A stretch of 64,000 bases of DNA from the NCBI GenBank assembly GCA_002742845.1, contig DLUH01000001.1:499291-563290 (forward strand), written 5' to 3'. Shown piece by piece: positions 1 through 7,732 of this stretch. The notes beneath the pieces are model-generated. The model was given only the letters and a program-made list of their open reading frames with translations, searched no databases and was not told where the DNA came from. The position numbers and the translations under genes are program-made. The DNA comes from Sulfurovum sp. UBA12169. Its GTDB lineage: Bacteria > Campylobacterota > Campylobacteria > Campylobacterales > Sulfurovaceae. The stretch's first letter is position 1; the number at the start of each line of letters is the position of its first letter.

Positions 1-5
1 GTGTT

Positions 6-986
6 TCAGTTTTCATTAATATCTCCGATAAATTGCTCCAGAAGATACTCTTTGTCTGCAACCATAAGGTCGTCCGGCACCTCCTGTCCTACGGAAAAAT
101 AACTCATAGGCAATCCGTACAGCAACATAAAATTAAGAAGTGTTCCAAAGTGTTTTGTTTCATCAAACTTGCTTATAATCACACTGTCAAGATTTAAAAA
201 AGAAAAATTTTTATAAATATCTTCCATATCCTCATATTTGACTGTTGCCGCCAGCACCAAAGCAACTTCGATCTTTTTTGCAGCGTCACAGGAAACAAAC
301 CCTATCGTCTTTATGAATTTACGCGTATCATAAGGAGACATGCCTGCAGTATCAATTAAAATCACATCATAAGCGGCAAAACGTTCAAGATTTTTCTTGA
401 ATTCATCCGTGGAGCTGATCGATACATGCTCTATTTGCATAATATCCGCATAATGCTCCAATTGTTCAACCGCACCCACCTTGTAATTGTCAAGATTCAA
501 CAGGGCAACCTTATAGGGCCTGTCCATCAAATAAGCATAACGTGCGGCCAATTTCGCAATTGTTGTAGTTTTTCCGGCACCCGTAGGACCTACAAGCATC
601 ATCACCTTGGGAGATGAGAGGTCTTCTTCTTTTATTTTTAAAGCCTCATCGATCTCTCCGACAAGATAGGAAACAAGAAGCGGCTTATCCTCCAAAATAG
701 AATTTTCTTCAAGAGACTCAAGTATCATCTCAAGCCAAACAGAAGAGATTCCTTTGTCTAAAAACAACTTTTTGACTTCCTCGATAGCACTGCTTGCTGG
801 CAACTTTCCAAAAGATTTTTCCATAAAAAGATTTTTTGCAACTTCAATAACAATTTCGCTACGCAACTTTCCATCTTCGTGTTGTATCTGTTTAGCAGAA
901 ACCAACGTCACATTGTTTCCATATTTTTTAATGGCCTGTTCGTATGCGCTGATTGGATCAGAGGCTACAAATGTTTCATTTATCAT
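6..986 (-). CDS. flhF: Flagellar SRP-family GTPase FlhF (short form)
   Basis: SRP-type GTPase that places and times assembly of polar flagella, acting at the cell pole on the inner membrane. The P-loop GPTGAGKT lies at residues 133-140, the LDNYKVGAVEQLEHYAD element at about 165-181 matches the FlhF/Ffh G2 region, and DTAG at 212-215 is G3. SKFDE near 275 stands where SRP GTPases have TKLDE. The ATG is at 986. At 326 residues it is well over 100 residues shorter than Campylobacter or Helicobacter FlhF; the missing part is in the variable basic domain before the P-loop, while the N and G domains look complete. It is the last gene of aroQ-pepQ-folK-flhF, the H. pylori order, so flhG would be expected just outside the window. 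Ffh and FtsY are excluded by the lack of an M domain or an acidic A domain. Confidence 0.93.
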   Translation of the reverse strand: MINETFVASDPISAYEQAIKKYGNNVTLVSAKQIQHEDGKLRSEIVIEVAKNLFMEKSFGKLPASSAIEEVKKLFLDKGISSVWLEMILESLEENSILEDKPLLVSYLVGEIDEALKIKEEDLSSPKVMMLVGPTGAGKTTTIAKLAARYAYLMDRPYKVALLNLDNYKVGAVEQLEHYADIMQIEHVSISSTDEFKKNLERFAAYDVILIDTAGMSPYDTRKFIKTIGFVSCDAAKKIEVALVLAATVKYEDMEDIYKNFSFLNLDSVIISKFDETKHFGTLLNFMLLYGLPMSYFSVGQEVPDDLMVADKEYLLEQFIGDINEN

Positions 987-1052
987 ACCGCTACCTTTAT
1001 CATTAAATTCTTTTCAGCAAGAAATAGAGACTCTCATTGATACTCTTCTCTC

Positions 1053-1574
1053 TTACGGACATGCTCTCTTTGGGAAAGTTTTTCTTTTATCTCTTTTTTG
1101 CCCCATATACGCCAAAGGGATCAATACTGAGTCTCTTTGCACCCATCCCGGATGAGGCAGTGTCAAGGTTTTTGTTTTCATTTTCACATTTTCATAAAAT
1201 ATGATATCGATATCCAGCGTTCTTGGCCCATCTTTAAAAAGCCGTTTACGACCAAAAACTTTCTCCACTTTCAATAGATACCGCAACAATGCCTTAGGCG
1301 TTAAAAAAGTTTCTACCGCCATTAAAGTATTGTAAAAATCTTCCTGCTGTGTATATCCAAAAGGCGGATTCTTTAAGATGGGTGCCGTCTGAAGTATATG
1401 AATAAAAGCTGAACGATTAAAATACCAAAACAAATGTTTGAAACGGCGCACCGTGTCTCCCATATTGCCTCCAATACCGAGCAATGCTTTGCGCCCGCCT
1501 TTTGGCGATGACCCATAAGGAAAACAGGGTGTCGTGATTAATGTATTGCAACTATCGAGATGCTTTTTTAGCAT
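1053..1574 (-). CDS. folK: 2-amino-4-hydroxy-6-hydroxymethyldihydropteridine pyrophosphokinase
   Basis: Transfers pyrophosphate from ATP to 6-hydroxymethyl-dihydropterin, the step before dihydropteroate synthesis in folate biosynthesis; cytosolic. The HPPK signature DGPRTLDIDIIF sits at residues 115-126 and is followed by LPHP at 139-142. The pterin-binding start of the fold, GIGGNMGD, is at 33-40. There is an N-terminal extension of about 28 residues ahead of the usual HPPK start. The ATG at 1574 is preceded by a good ribosome site (GAAGGG), so the extension is probably translated. The start lies 3 bases from the stop of pepQ, which implies coupling. FolK beside flhF and aroQ is normal for Campylobacterota. 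Confidence 0.93.
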   Translation of the reverse strand: MLKKHLDSCNTLITTPCFPYGSSPKGGRKALLGIGGNMGDTVRRFKHLFWYFNRSAFIHILQTAPILKNPPFGYTQQEDFYNTLMAVETFLTPKALLRYLLKVEKVFGRKRLFKDGPRTLDIDIIFYENVKMKTKTLTLPHPGWVQRDSVLIPLAYMGQKRDKRKTFPKRACP

Positions 1575-1577
1575 ACG

Positions 1578-2603
1578 CTACCCTTCCAACACAATGGCTT
1601 TTCCGTCAACCATTGCTACCATATCTTCGATACGAATACCGAATTTACCCGGTATATAAATTCCCGGCTCGATAGTGTATACCATCCCGTCCTCAATGAT
1701 TGCATCAGATTTGCTTGAAATATAAGGCATTTCATGGATATCAAGTCCTACGCCATGACCCGTAGAGTGAACAAAGTATTCTCCAAATCCTGCTCTTGTG
1801 ATAATATCCCGCGCCAAAGCATCTACTTCTGCGGCTTTCATCCCGGAACGTGCCTGCGTAATCGCACTGTCATGCGCTTTACGCACTGCATCGTAAGCTT
1901 TTTGTCTTTTTTTGCTCTCAAAAGCTTGCTTGGTATTGAAAGCAAAATTTTTATCAAACCGCACGGTACGCGTTCTGTCCGAACAATATCGTTTATATTT
2001 TAAACCTGCATCTACCAATAAAAGATCGTCTTTGCGAAGAATTCGATGCGTCGGCATAGCATGCGGTTTGGCCGCATTGGCTCCGATTGCCACAATAGGG
2101 TTAAAACTAAGCTCACGCTTTCCAAAATCGCTCAAAGCAGATCTTGCCATATAGGTGAGATGAAATTCATCTTTACCTGCACCTTCTTTCTTGAAAACAT
2201 TGGCCAACTTATCAAACGCTTTGGCTCCAAGCTTGGCAGCTTTAGCGAGAATTTTGAGCTCATCGTCACTTTTGATAATGCGTTTTTTGTGGGAATAATC
2301 TGCAACCGCTTTAAAAGCGATCTTACAATGTGAACTTATTTTCTCATATCCTGCTACCGTCCATTCTTTGGGATCAAAAACGATCTTCTTTATTTTTGAT
2401 TTTTCCAAAAGCTTTGCGGCCGCCCCATACAGATCACTATCGATAACGACCTGTGCATCCCTCACACTCTCTTGCGCCTCAATCATATAGCGGCTGTCGG
2501 TAATTAAAAAAGCTTCGCTTCCCAGTCGCAGGTACAGAGCATTATCGCAACTATAACCGCATTCATAATAGATAGCATTTTCATCTTTGAGCATATAATT
2601 CAT
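1578..2603 (-). CDS. pepQ: M24 family aminopeptidase P / proline dipeptidase
   Basis: Metallopeptidase of the pita-bread fold that removes an N-terminal residue next to proline or splits X-Pro dipeptides in the cytosol. The five metal ligands are present: Asp198 (in VDAG), Asp209 (SDRTRT), His283 (STGHGVG), Glu312 (IEPG) and Glu326 (IRIED). The shorter non-catalytic creatinase-like N domain fills residues 1-110, giving 341 residues, about the size of H. pylori PepQ. It sits between aroQ and folK. Sequence alone does not separate Xaa-Pro aminopeptidase from prolidase; the symbol follows the H. pylori name. Confidence 0.9.
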   Translation of the reverse strand: MNYMLKDENAIYYECGYSCDNALYLRLGSEAFLITDSRYMIEAQESVRDAQVVIDSDLYGAAAKLLEKSKIKKIVFDPKEWTVAGYEKISSHCKIAFKAVADYSHKKRIIKSDDELKILAKAAKLGAKAFDKLANVFKKEGAGKDEFHLTYMARSALSDFGKRELSFNPIVAIGANAAKPHAMPTHRILRKDDLLLVDAGLKYKRYCSDRTRTVRFDKNFAFNTKQAFESKKRQKAYDAVRKAHDSAITQARSGMKAAEVDALARDIITRAGFGEYFVHSTGHGVGLDIHEMPYISSKSDAIIEDGMVYTIEPGIYIPGKFGIRIEDMVAMVDGKAIVLEG

Positions 2604-2655
2604 AGTCTGGTCTTTTAGGGCTAATTATTTTAAAAGCTATCTTCTCAATAAAGTA

Positions 2656-3138
2656 CTATTTTGCTTGAGCTTGTGCTTTTTGAACACGCGCTCTCATTGC
2701 AGCCACTTCACTAAGTATCTGCTTCATTCCTATCATTGCCAAATGATAGCCAAACGGTCCCATCCCTACAATTTGGCCCGCACATACCGGAGCAGTAAGA
2801 GAAACATGTCTGAACTCTTCTCTTTGGTGGATATTTGAAAGATGCACTTCTATAGTCGGGATTTGTACTGCTGATATTGCATCACGAATTGCGATAGAAG
2901 TATGGGTATAGGCTGCAGGATTGATGATGATGCCGTCCGCATCTCCCAAACACTCCTGAATGCGATCTACAATTTCACCTTCAAGGTTGCTTTGAAAAAA
3001 TTCGATTTCAAGTTTATTTTGATCTGCATATGCTTTCATTTGCGCATGAATATCTTCTAGCTTCATTGAGCCATAGACATTTTGCTCTCTCACACCTAGC
3101 ATATTAAGATTTGGACCTTGGATAACGACGATTTTCAT
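2656..3138 (-). CDS. aroQ: Type II 3-dehydroquinate dehydratase
   Basis: Dehydrates 3-dehydroquinate to 3-dehydroshikimate in the shikimate pathway; the type II enzyme is a cytosolic dodecamer. GPNLNMLG begins at residue 8, with Arg17 and catalytic Tyr22 just after. [10 protein letters not shown] at 72-81 carries the substrate-binding Asn and His, and [14 protein letters not shown] at 97-110 carries the catalytic His and the closing Arg. At 160 residues it matches the family length, with a slightly extended Ala/Gln/Lys-rich tail. It is the first gene of the minus-strand aroQ-pepQ-folK-flhF run and is divergent from mqnF, separated by 65 bases that should hold both promoters. Confidence 0.95.
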   Translation of the reverse strand: MKIVVIQGPNLNMLGVREQNVYGSMKLEDIHAQMKAYADQNKLEIEFFQSNLEGEIVDRIQECLGDADGIIINPAAYTHTSIAIRDAISAVQIPTIEVHLSNIHQREEFRHVSLTAPVCAGQIVGMGPFGYHLAMIGMKQILSEVAAMRARVQKAQAQAK

Positions 3139-3203
3139 TGGATTACCTTATTTATTTATTTTGGGTATTATTTTATCTAACATAGTATTAAAGGATAGCA
3201 TTT

Positions 3204-4415
3204 ATGAAAATAATCGCGGCTGACTATATCTACACACCTGCTGGTTTTTTGAGCAATCATGCAATCGCATTTACCAAAACCATCAACGAAATAGCTCCCC
3301 TGGAAGTGTTGCAACAAAAATATCCCGATGCCAAACTGATTACCGCAGAACCTCATTCCGTACTTTATCCGGGCTTCATCAACACCCATGTACATCTTGA
3401 ATTTTCTTCCAACAAAACCACACTGGAGTACGGTTCATTCATTCCATGGCTATACTCAGTCATAGATGATCGCGATGCATTAACCAAGGGCTGCAATACA
3501 CACATCATGCAACATGCCTGCGAAGAGATGCTTCGCTCAGGTATCACTTCTTTTGGTGCAATTTCAAGCTTCGGATTGGAGCTGGAAGTCTGCATCAAGG
3601 CCCCCCAAAGAGTCGTCTTTTTTAATGAATTTATAGGAAGCAATCCTCAAAATATTGATATACTTTATGCCGATTTTCAGGAACGGCTCAAAACGTCATG
3701 CAACCACAAAGAAGATCGAATTATTCCCGCGATAGCAATACACGCACCCTATTCGGTCCATCCGGTTGCGCTTAGACGTATTGTCAGTCTTGCCAAAGAA
3801 AATCATTATCCCCTTAGCGCACACTTGCTTGAGAGTTTTGCTGAAAGATCATGGCTGGATCAGGGAGACGGAGAATTTAAACCTTTTTTTGAAACCTATT
3901 TCAATCAAAGCAGGCCTTTTACTGCGGCTAAAGAATTTATAGAAACATTTGATGAATACCCTACTCATTTTGCCCATTGCACACAAGCCGATGAAAAAGA
4001 GTTAAATCATCTAAGCAAACAAGGACACTCTATCGCGCATTGCCCGAGATCCAATCGTTATCTAGGATGCGGAAGACTTGCATTAGAAAAACTAAATCTT
4101 CCTTTTTCCCTTGCCACGGATGGACTTAGCTCCAACAACACTCTTTCAATCTTTGATGAACTTAGAGCAGCACTTATGATACACGAACATCTCGAACTCA
4201 AAAGCTTGGCTTCAAAACTGATAGAAGCTATCACTTCAAATGCCGCACAAATATTGCATCTTAATTGCGGCAAGATAGAACAGGGCAGATTGGCGGACTT
4301 TACCGTTATTACTCTTCCGGATTCCCCAAAAAGAATAGAGGAAATCCCGCTTTGGACCATTCTGCACACCAAAGAGGCTTCACAAGTGCACATAGAAGGA
4401 GAGCAATATGTTTAA
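3204..4415 (+). CDS. mqnF: Aminofutalosine deaminase-like amidohydrolase (menaquinone pathway)
   Basis: Amidohydrolase-superfamily protein related to the H. pylori HP0267 type of 6-amino-6-deoxyfutalosine deaminase, which makes futalosine in the alternative menaquinone pathway. The metal centre is visible: His62 and His64 in GFINTHVHLEF, His207 in SAHLLES, a later His in HFAHC at about 258, and Asp306 in ATDGLSSNN. HAPYSVHP at 180-187 lines the active site. The length of 403 residues fits. The ATG at 3204 has AAAGGA upstream. The neighbouring sppA starts inside its last 8 bases, so the two are translationally coupled. S-adenosylhomocysteine or chlorohydrolase relatives are possible, but this subfamily in Campylobacterota is normally the futalosine enzyme. 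Confidence 0.85.
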   Translation: MKIIAADYIYTPAGFLSNHAIAFTKTINEIAPLEVLQQKYPDAKLITAEPHSVLYPGFINTHVHLEFSSNKTTLEYGSFIPWLYSVIDDRDALTKGCNTHIMQHACEEMLRSGITSFGAISSFGLELEVCIKAPQRVVFFNEFIGSNPQNIDILYADFQERLKTSCNHKEDRIIPAIAIHAPYSVHPVALRRIVSLAKENHYPLSAHLLESFAERSWLDQGDGEFKPFFETYFNQSRPFTAAKEFIETFDEYPTHFAHCTQADEKELNHLSKQGHSIAHCPRSNRYLGCGRLALEKLNLPFSLATDGLSSNNTLSIFDELRAALMIHEHLELKSLASKLIEAITSNAAQILHLNCGKIEQGRLADFTVITLPDSPKRIEEIPLWTILHTKEASQVHIEGEQYV

Positions 4416-5259
4416 AACATTGGGAAACATTATCAAATGGATAGGCCAACATTTTTTTGGTATGCTTTTTTTACTCATCGCTTTTGCTGTTCTTATGCCA
4501 GAATCTGCGCCGCTGAATCCGGCAAATCTTCAAAAAATTGACCTTTTTGGACCTATTTTAGATGCGGATGATATTGTCAAACAAATTGAAAAAGCACAAA
4601 AAGATCCCTCCATCAAAGGCGTACTTTTTAATGTCAACTCTCCCGGAGGCTCCGTTCCTCCTTCGGTGGAGATTGCTTATGCCATCAAAGAGCTCAAACA
4701 GCATAAGCCGGTCATTGCTTATGCCAGCGGGATTATGGCAAGCGGCAGCTACTACAGCTCTATTTATGCCAATAAAATTATTGCCAACCCGGGGGCGATT
4801 GTTGGCTCTATCGGTGTTATCATGGAGAGTGCCAACATCAAAGAGCTGATGGATAAAATTGGCATCAAGCCCCAAATTGTTAAACAAGGTACCTACAAAG
4901 AAGCCGGCACTCCCACTAGAGAATGGACTCAACAGGAGCGCACAGAACTTGAAACATTAACGCACGATACCTATACACTTTTTGTTCAGGATGTTGCTGC
5001 GGCGCGAGGCTTGGATATCAACAGTTCTGCCGACTATGCAGACGCGCATATCTTCTCATCTATGCGAGCCAAGACGGCGGGCCTGATAGATGAAATAGGT
5101 ACAATGAGCGCCGCCAAAACTCAACTTGCTCTCTTGGCAAATGTTAAAAATCCTGTCTGGAAAGAAAAAGATAAGTTTGAAGCTTTCATGGATCAACTCG
5201 GAAATAAAAGCATTCTTGCGATACAAAATTATTTTTACGGGCTCAAGGCCTCGCTTTAA
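4408..5259 (+). CDS. sppA: Signal peptide peptidase SppA (S49 family)
   Basis: Membrane-anchored serine protease that cleaves leftover signal peptides, with its active site on the periplasmic side. One transmembrane anchor spans about residues 13-31. The Ser/Lys dyad is visible: Ser112 in GIMASGSYY and Lys164 in GTYKEAGTP, with the oxyanion-hole segment NSPGGSV at 77-83 and GSIGVI at 133-138. At 283 residues this is the short single-domain form, half the size of E. coli SppA. It overlaps mqnF by 8 bases and its stop codon overlaps the convergent CAP-protein stop by 4 bases. Confidence 0.93.
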   Translation: MFKTLGNIIKWIGQHFFGMLFLLIAFAVLMPESAPLNPANLQKIDLFGPILDADDIVKQIEKAQKDPSIKGVLFNVNSPGGSVPPSVEIAYAIKELKQHKPVIAYASGIMASGSYYSSIYANKIIANPGAIVGSIGVIMESANIKELMDKIGIKPQIVKQGTYKEAGTPTREWTQQERTELETLTHDTYTLFVQDVAAARGLDINSSADYADAHIFSSMRAKTAGLIDEIGTMSAAKTQLALLANVKNPVWKEKDKFEAFMDQLGNKSILAIQNYFYGLKASL

Positions 5260-6479
5260 TCTATCAGGAGTTTTACGCTTCTGTTTTTTGTATTGAGCGT
5301 ATAGCTTTTGTCTGGAAAATTGGGGGGAACTTTTACCCAAAGCGTATTTTGATCTATACAGCCTATGTTTATCCCCGTAGTATAAGAAACACACTCAAGC
5401 AAATCTTTTGGGTGCTTGGGTTCAAAATAAAAAATGACTTTCTCTCCCTTCTTTACCTGCAGAGTTGTTTGCTTTTTTGTAATTTTATAGAGCTTTCCTT
5501 TTGGCCTTAACGTGGTAAACTTCCATGATTTTTTAATAGTTTTTCCATCACACAAAGCTTCAAATTCTACACGATACACCCTGCTATATTCCAATCTTTG
5601 CAAGGGCATCAAGGCAAACTGCAAAGGAGTAAAACGACGATGTATATCATTTTGATAAGTTAAAATTTTTCGCTTACTGATTTCTTTGCCATTGGCATCA
5701 AAAAGTTGAAATCTTTTAAGCTTTACTTGGCGATATATAGCAGGATTGAATTGCACACTTACAGGAAAGCCGCTGACTTTATGTTCGGGCAAAGGATCGG
5801 GCGACTCGTCAAAAAAAACAGGGGGCACATTGCGTTGATTTGCATAAGGATAAACTATTATGTTATTGTTTTTTTTGCGTATCTCATTTTCTTTTTGCTC
5901 ATAAAGAGATTTTGGTACCGCAAGAGAGATATTTTTACATATGTTTTGCATATAATATACGCCGTTTTGCATCGGATGGGTTGTTTTGCAAAGTGTATTT
6001 GCTGCAGTTGATCCAAGATTATAAACATAGGAAGAGAAAAATCCTTTTTTTTCCTTTTTAGATGCATAGCCTACACCTGCTTCGTCTTTATCAAAATTTA
6101 AAAATACAAATCGATGATAAATAGCCGCAAAAAGGGTATCGACAGACTCTTGAGGCGTATCTGTATTGACAGACACATTTTCCATCACAGCTTTAGATGC
6201 ATAGCCGACGTGCACTACCCTATCAGAAGGAGTAACGCCTGTAAACCCCGTCATGCCCAGCCGCTCATAATGTCCGCCGTCTTGATGCCTTATCAGGTAG
6301 CGTGCATGATTTGCGGCAGCCTTCTGAAGCAATGCATTAGATTTTAACCTAACCAGGCCGCTATGTTCACGCAAAGTATTAAGATACATCAGGGCATCAG
6401 CAGCATTATCTGCCTTAACAGTCCCGGAAGAAACAACAAAAAAAACAATACCTGCACCCAATGCACGAAAAAACAACAT
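5256..6479 (-). CDS. Secreted CAP/SCP-domain protein
   Basis: Exported protein with a CAP (SCP/PR1-like) domain of unknown job. I place the start at the ATG at 6479, where AGG lies 7 bases upstream and a clean signal peptide follows (MLFFRALGAGIVFFVVSSGTVKA). An in-frame TTG at 6590 would add 37 residues but lacks a ribosome site. The CAP domain covers roughly residues 25-165 of the short form: YLNTLREHSGL, HARYLIRHQDGGHYE, then GYASKAVMENVS and AAIYHRFVFLNFDKDEAGVGYA, a typical bacterial CAP order. The remaining 240 residues look like one or two beta-rich Ig-like modules. Transcription converges on sppA with a 4-base overlap of the stops and no room for a terminator. Confidence 0.8.
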   Translation of the reverse strand: MLFFRALGAGIVFFVVSSGTVKADNAADALMYLNTLREHSGLVRLKSNALLQKAAANHARYLIRHQDGGHYERLGMTGFTGVTPSDRVVHVGYASKAVMENVSVNTDTPQESVDTLFAAIYHRFVFLNFDKDEAGVGYASKKEKKGFFSSYVYNLGSTAANTLCKTTHPMQNGVYYMQNICKNISLAVPKSLYEQKENEIRKKNNNIIVYPYANQRNVPPVFFDESPDPLPEHKVSGFPVSVQFNPAIYRQVKLKRFQLFDANGKEISKRKILTYQNDIHRRFTPLQFALMPLQRLEYSRVYRVEFEALCDGKTIKKSWKFTTLRPKGKLYKITKKQTTLQVKKGEKVIFYFEPKHPKDLLECVSYTTGINIGCIDQNTLWVKVPPNFPDKSYTLNTKNRSVKLLID

Positions 6480-6761
6480 CACTCTGCCTAAAACAGTATA
6501 ATAATATATAAAAATTCTTGAGTTCTCATTTTTTACCTTCAAGCCTTGCATATATACACGTTTATTGAAAATTACGCCTGGTATTCTCAAACATATATAA
6601 GATTTTTAAATTGTATCTAATTGTTGTAATTATCATGCATGTGTGGAGGCTGATTGTTATCGTTTGTCCAAAACTCAAGTAAATGGATACCTACGGATAT
6701 GCAGATAAAGTATTATTTACTAACTATGCTAATCAATAGAAAGTAACTACGAAAAAGAAGG
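6480..6761. other. Intergenic stretch without a recognised gene
   Basis: This A/T-rich stretch lies between the CAP-protein start and the terminator of the cytochrome c553 gene. It should hold the minus-strand promoter of the CAP gene. I see no convincing ORF, tRNA, repeat or structured RNA in it. The first 110 bases could be coding only if the CAP protein used its upstream TTG. Confidence 0.5.
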
Positions 6762-6796
6762 ATTCCAAAAGCCTAAAATTTTATGGCTTTTGGAAT
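6762..6796 (-). terminator. Rho-independent terminator of the cytochrome c553 gene
   Basis: A perfect 12-bp inverted repeat (ATTCCAAAAGCC at 6762-6773 against GGCTTTTGGAAT at 6785-6796) encloses an 11-base A/T loop. Read on the minus strand, the stem is followed by CC and then a pyrimidine-rich TTCTTTTTC stretch. It starts 13 bases beyond the cytochrome stop codon. Confidence 0.8.
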
Positions 6797-6808
6797 AAGG
6801 TAAAATGA

Positions 6809-7105
6809 TTATTTCATTGCAGCAATATAATCAGCAAGTTCTTTGATCGCTGCGTCATCCAATGATGCAACTTGACCTTTCATTAGTCCACCCATGCCAT
6901 GCTGGTTAAGTGTACCTGCTTTATAGCCATTAAGTTGCTCGATTGTTTTAGCAGCGTCTTGTCCGGTAATAACAGCAGATTTACCAAGTGCAACTTTTTC
7001 ACCGTTTGTTCCATGGCATCCTGCGCATTTTGCATACGCTGCCGCAGCATCTGCCATAAGAAGTGTACTACCTGCAAGTAACATTGTGATTGCAATTTTT
7101 TTCAT
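6809..7105 (-). CDS. Periplasmic monohaem cytochrome c553
   Basis: Small class I c-type cytochrome that carries electrons in the periplasm, typically to cbb3 oxidase or a cytochrome c peroxidase in Campylobacterota. A signal peptide covers about residues 1-19 (MKKIAITMLLAGSTLLMADA). The haem motif is CAGCH at 27-31, and the distal Met ligand is Met71 or Met75 in GMGGLMKG. The mature protein is near 79 residues, usual for c553. The ATG at 7105 follows AAAAAGGAAC. It is monocistronic by context, with its own terminator downstream and an unusually structured leader upstream. Confidence 0.9.
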   Translation of the reverse strand: MKKIAITMLLAGSTLLMADAAAAYAKCAGCHGTNGEKVALGKSAVITGQDAAKTIEQLNGYKAGTLNQHGMGGLMKGQVASLDDAAIKELADYIAAMK

Positions 7106-7143
7106 TCTAAGTTCCTTTTTAACTTGTTAAAATTTATCTTGAA

Positions 7144-7243
7144 GAAGAGTAACATTCCTCTTCCCTGCCTCTTGTCCAAGCATCCCCCTCTCGGGGTTTG
7201 CCACCCATCCTTCTTGCTTAAGATCTGTGCAACGCCAGACCTT
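7144..7243 (-). ncRNA. Candidate structured RNA leader upstream of cytochrome c553
   Basis: Read on the minus strand, this intergenic stretch folds into consecutive helices. The first is an 8-bp stem (7236-7243 with 7220-7227, one G-U). The second is a 5-bp closing stem AAGCA/TGCTT (7215-7219 with 7178-7182) that encloses CCCC-GAGA-GGGG (7193-7196 with 7185-7188), a GNRA-capped hairpin. The third is GAAGAG/CTCTTC (7158-7163 with 7144-7149), close to the ribosome site. It is far more G/C-rich than surrounding spacers. GGCAAACC before the GNRA hairpin recalls the 5' half of c-di-GMP-I riboswitches, but I cannot find the 3' half. The class is unassigned, and it could also be the 3' UTR of the upstream gene. 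Confidence 0.4.
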
Positions 7244-7292
7244 AGCTTTGAAAGTTAAAATTATAACTTCTGAAACTTTAAGTTATTTGATA

Positions 7293-7607
7293 TTAGCAGC
7301 TTGGTACGTTACCTGAATCGGATGCAAATTCGTATGCGAAATCATAAATATCTTTTGCATGGGCTGGCTTCATGCTTGCTTTAGGACAGATTTTTTTTAC
7401 TTCTTCCTCAAATTTACCGGCAGTATTGATTTCTTCCCACTCGTCTTGAGTGTGAGTTGCTGCAAATTTACTTCCTGACATACCACACGGTGCTTTAAGT
7501 GTTTTCATATAAAGCTTTTGTCCTTTTTTTGAGTCCGCTGATGCAGTTGTTGAAAGTACAGCAAAACCAAGCAATGCAGTAAGTGCCAATTTAGTCATTT
7601 TAGTCAT
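7293..7607 (-). CDS. Secreted tri-cysteine protein, paralogue 1
   Basis: Family not recognised. The 104-residue protein has a signal peptide (residues 1-24, ending TASA) and a mature part of about 80 residues with three cysteines at 41, 74 and 104, the last being the C-terminal residue. Shared with its neighbour at 7733-8062 are KGQKLY/F, a Cys, SGxKFAxxHTQxEWEE, KFxEE, K/RICPK, IYxF and a final Cys. There is no CxxCH, so it is not an ordinary c-type cytochrome, though the setting is cytochromes and a two-component system. An ATG at 7607 with AAAGGA upstream is a good start. Candidate roles are a metal- or sulfur-binding periplasmic protein or a redox partner; this is inference. Confidence 0.75.
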   Translation of the reverse strand: MTKMTKLALTALLGFAVLSTTASADSKKGQKLYMKTLKAPCGMSGSKFAATHTQDEWEEINTAGKFEEEVKKICPKASMKPAHAKDIYDFAYEFASDSGNVPSC

Positions 7608-7684
7608 TTCTTATCCTTTATTTTTTAAGATTCGGTATTTTAGCATGAAATTGTGAAAATATTGTGAAGATAAAAGAAAAAAAA

Positions 7685-7709
7685 GAAGCAATTCAATAAA
7701 AATTGCTTC
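7685..7709 (-). terminator. Rho-independent terminator of the 109-residue tri-cysteine gene
   Basis: A 9-bp stem (GAAGCAATT at 7685-7693 against AATTGCTTC at 7701-7709) has a 7-base loop. On the minus strand it is followed directly by a run of eight T and then CTTTTATC. It lies 24 bases beyond the stop of the upstream paralogue, so the two paralogues are probably separate transcripts. Confidence 0.85.
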
Positions 7710-7732
7710 AAGAAGTTACAATAAAATGCTGT

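Noticed and set aside
754-1155. 133-codon plus-strand open frame across flhF and folK
   Set aside because: It lies opposite two well-supported genes, has no family resemblance and no ribosome site.
7130-7260. 4.5S RNA, 6S RNA, tmRNA or RNase P RNA in the cytochrome leader
   Set aside because: None of the conserved cores of these RNAs is present; only generic hairpins were found.
7130-7260. Complete c-di-GMP-I riboswitch upstream of cytochrome c553
   Set aside because: Only the GGCAAACC-plus-GNRA hairpin part resembles it; the second helix and receptor are missing.
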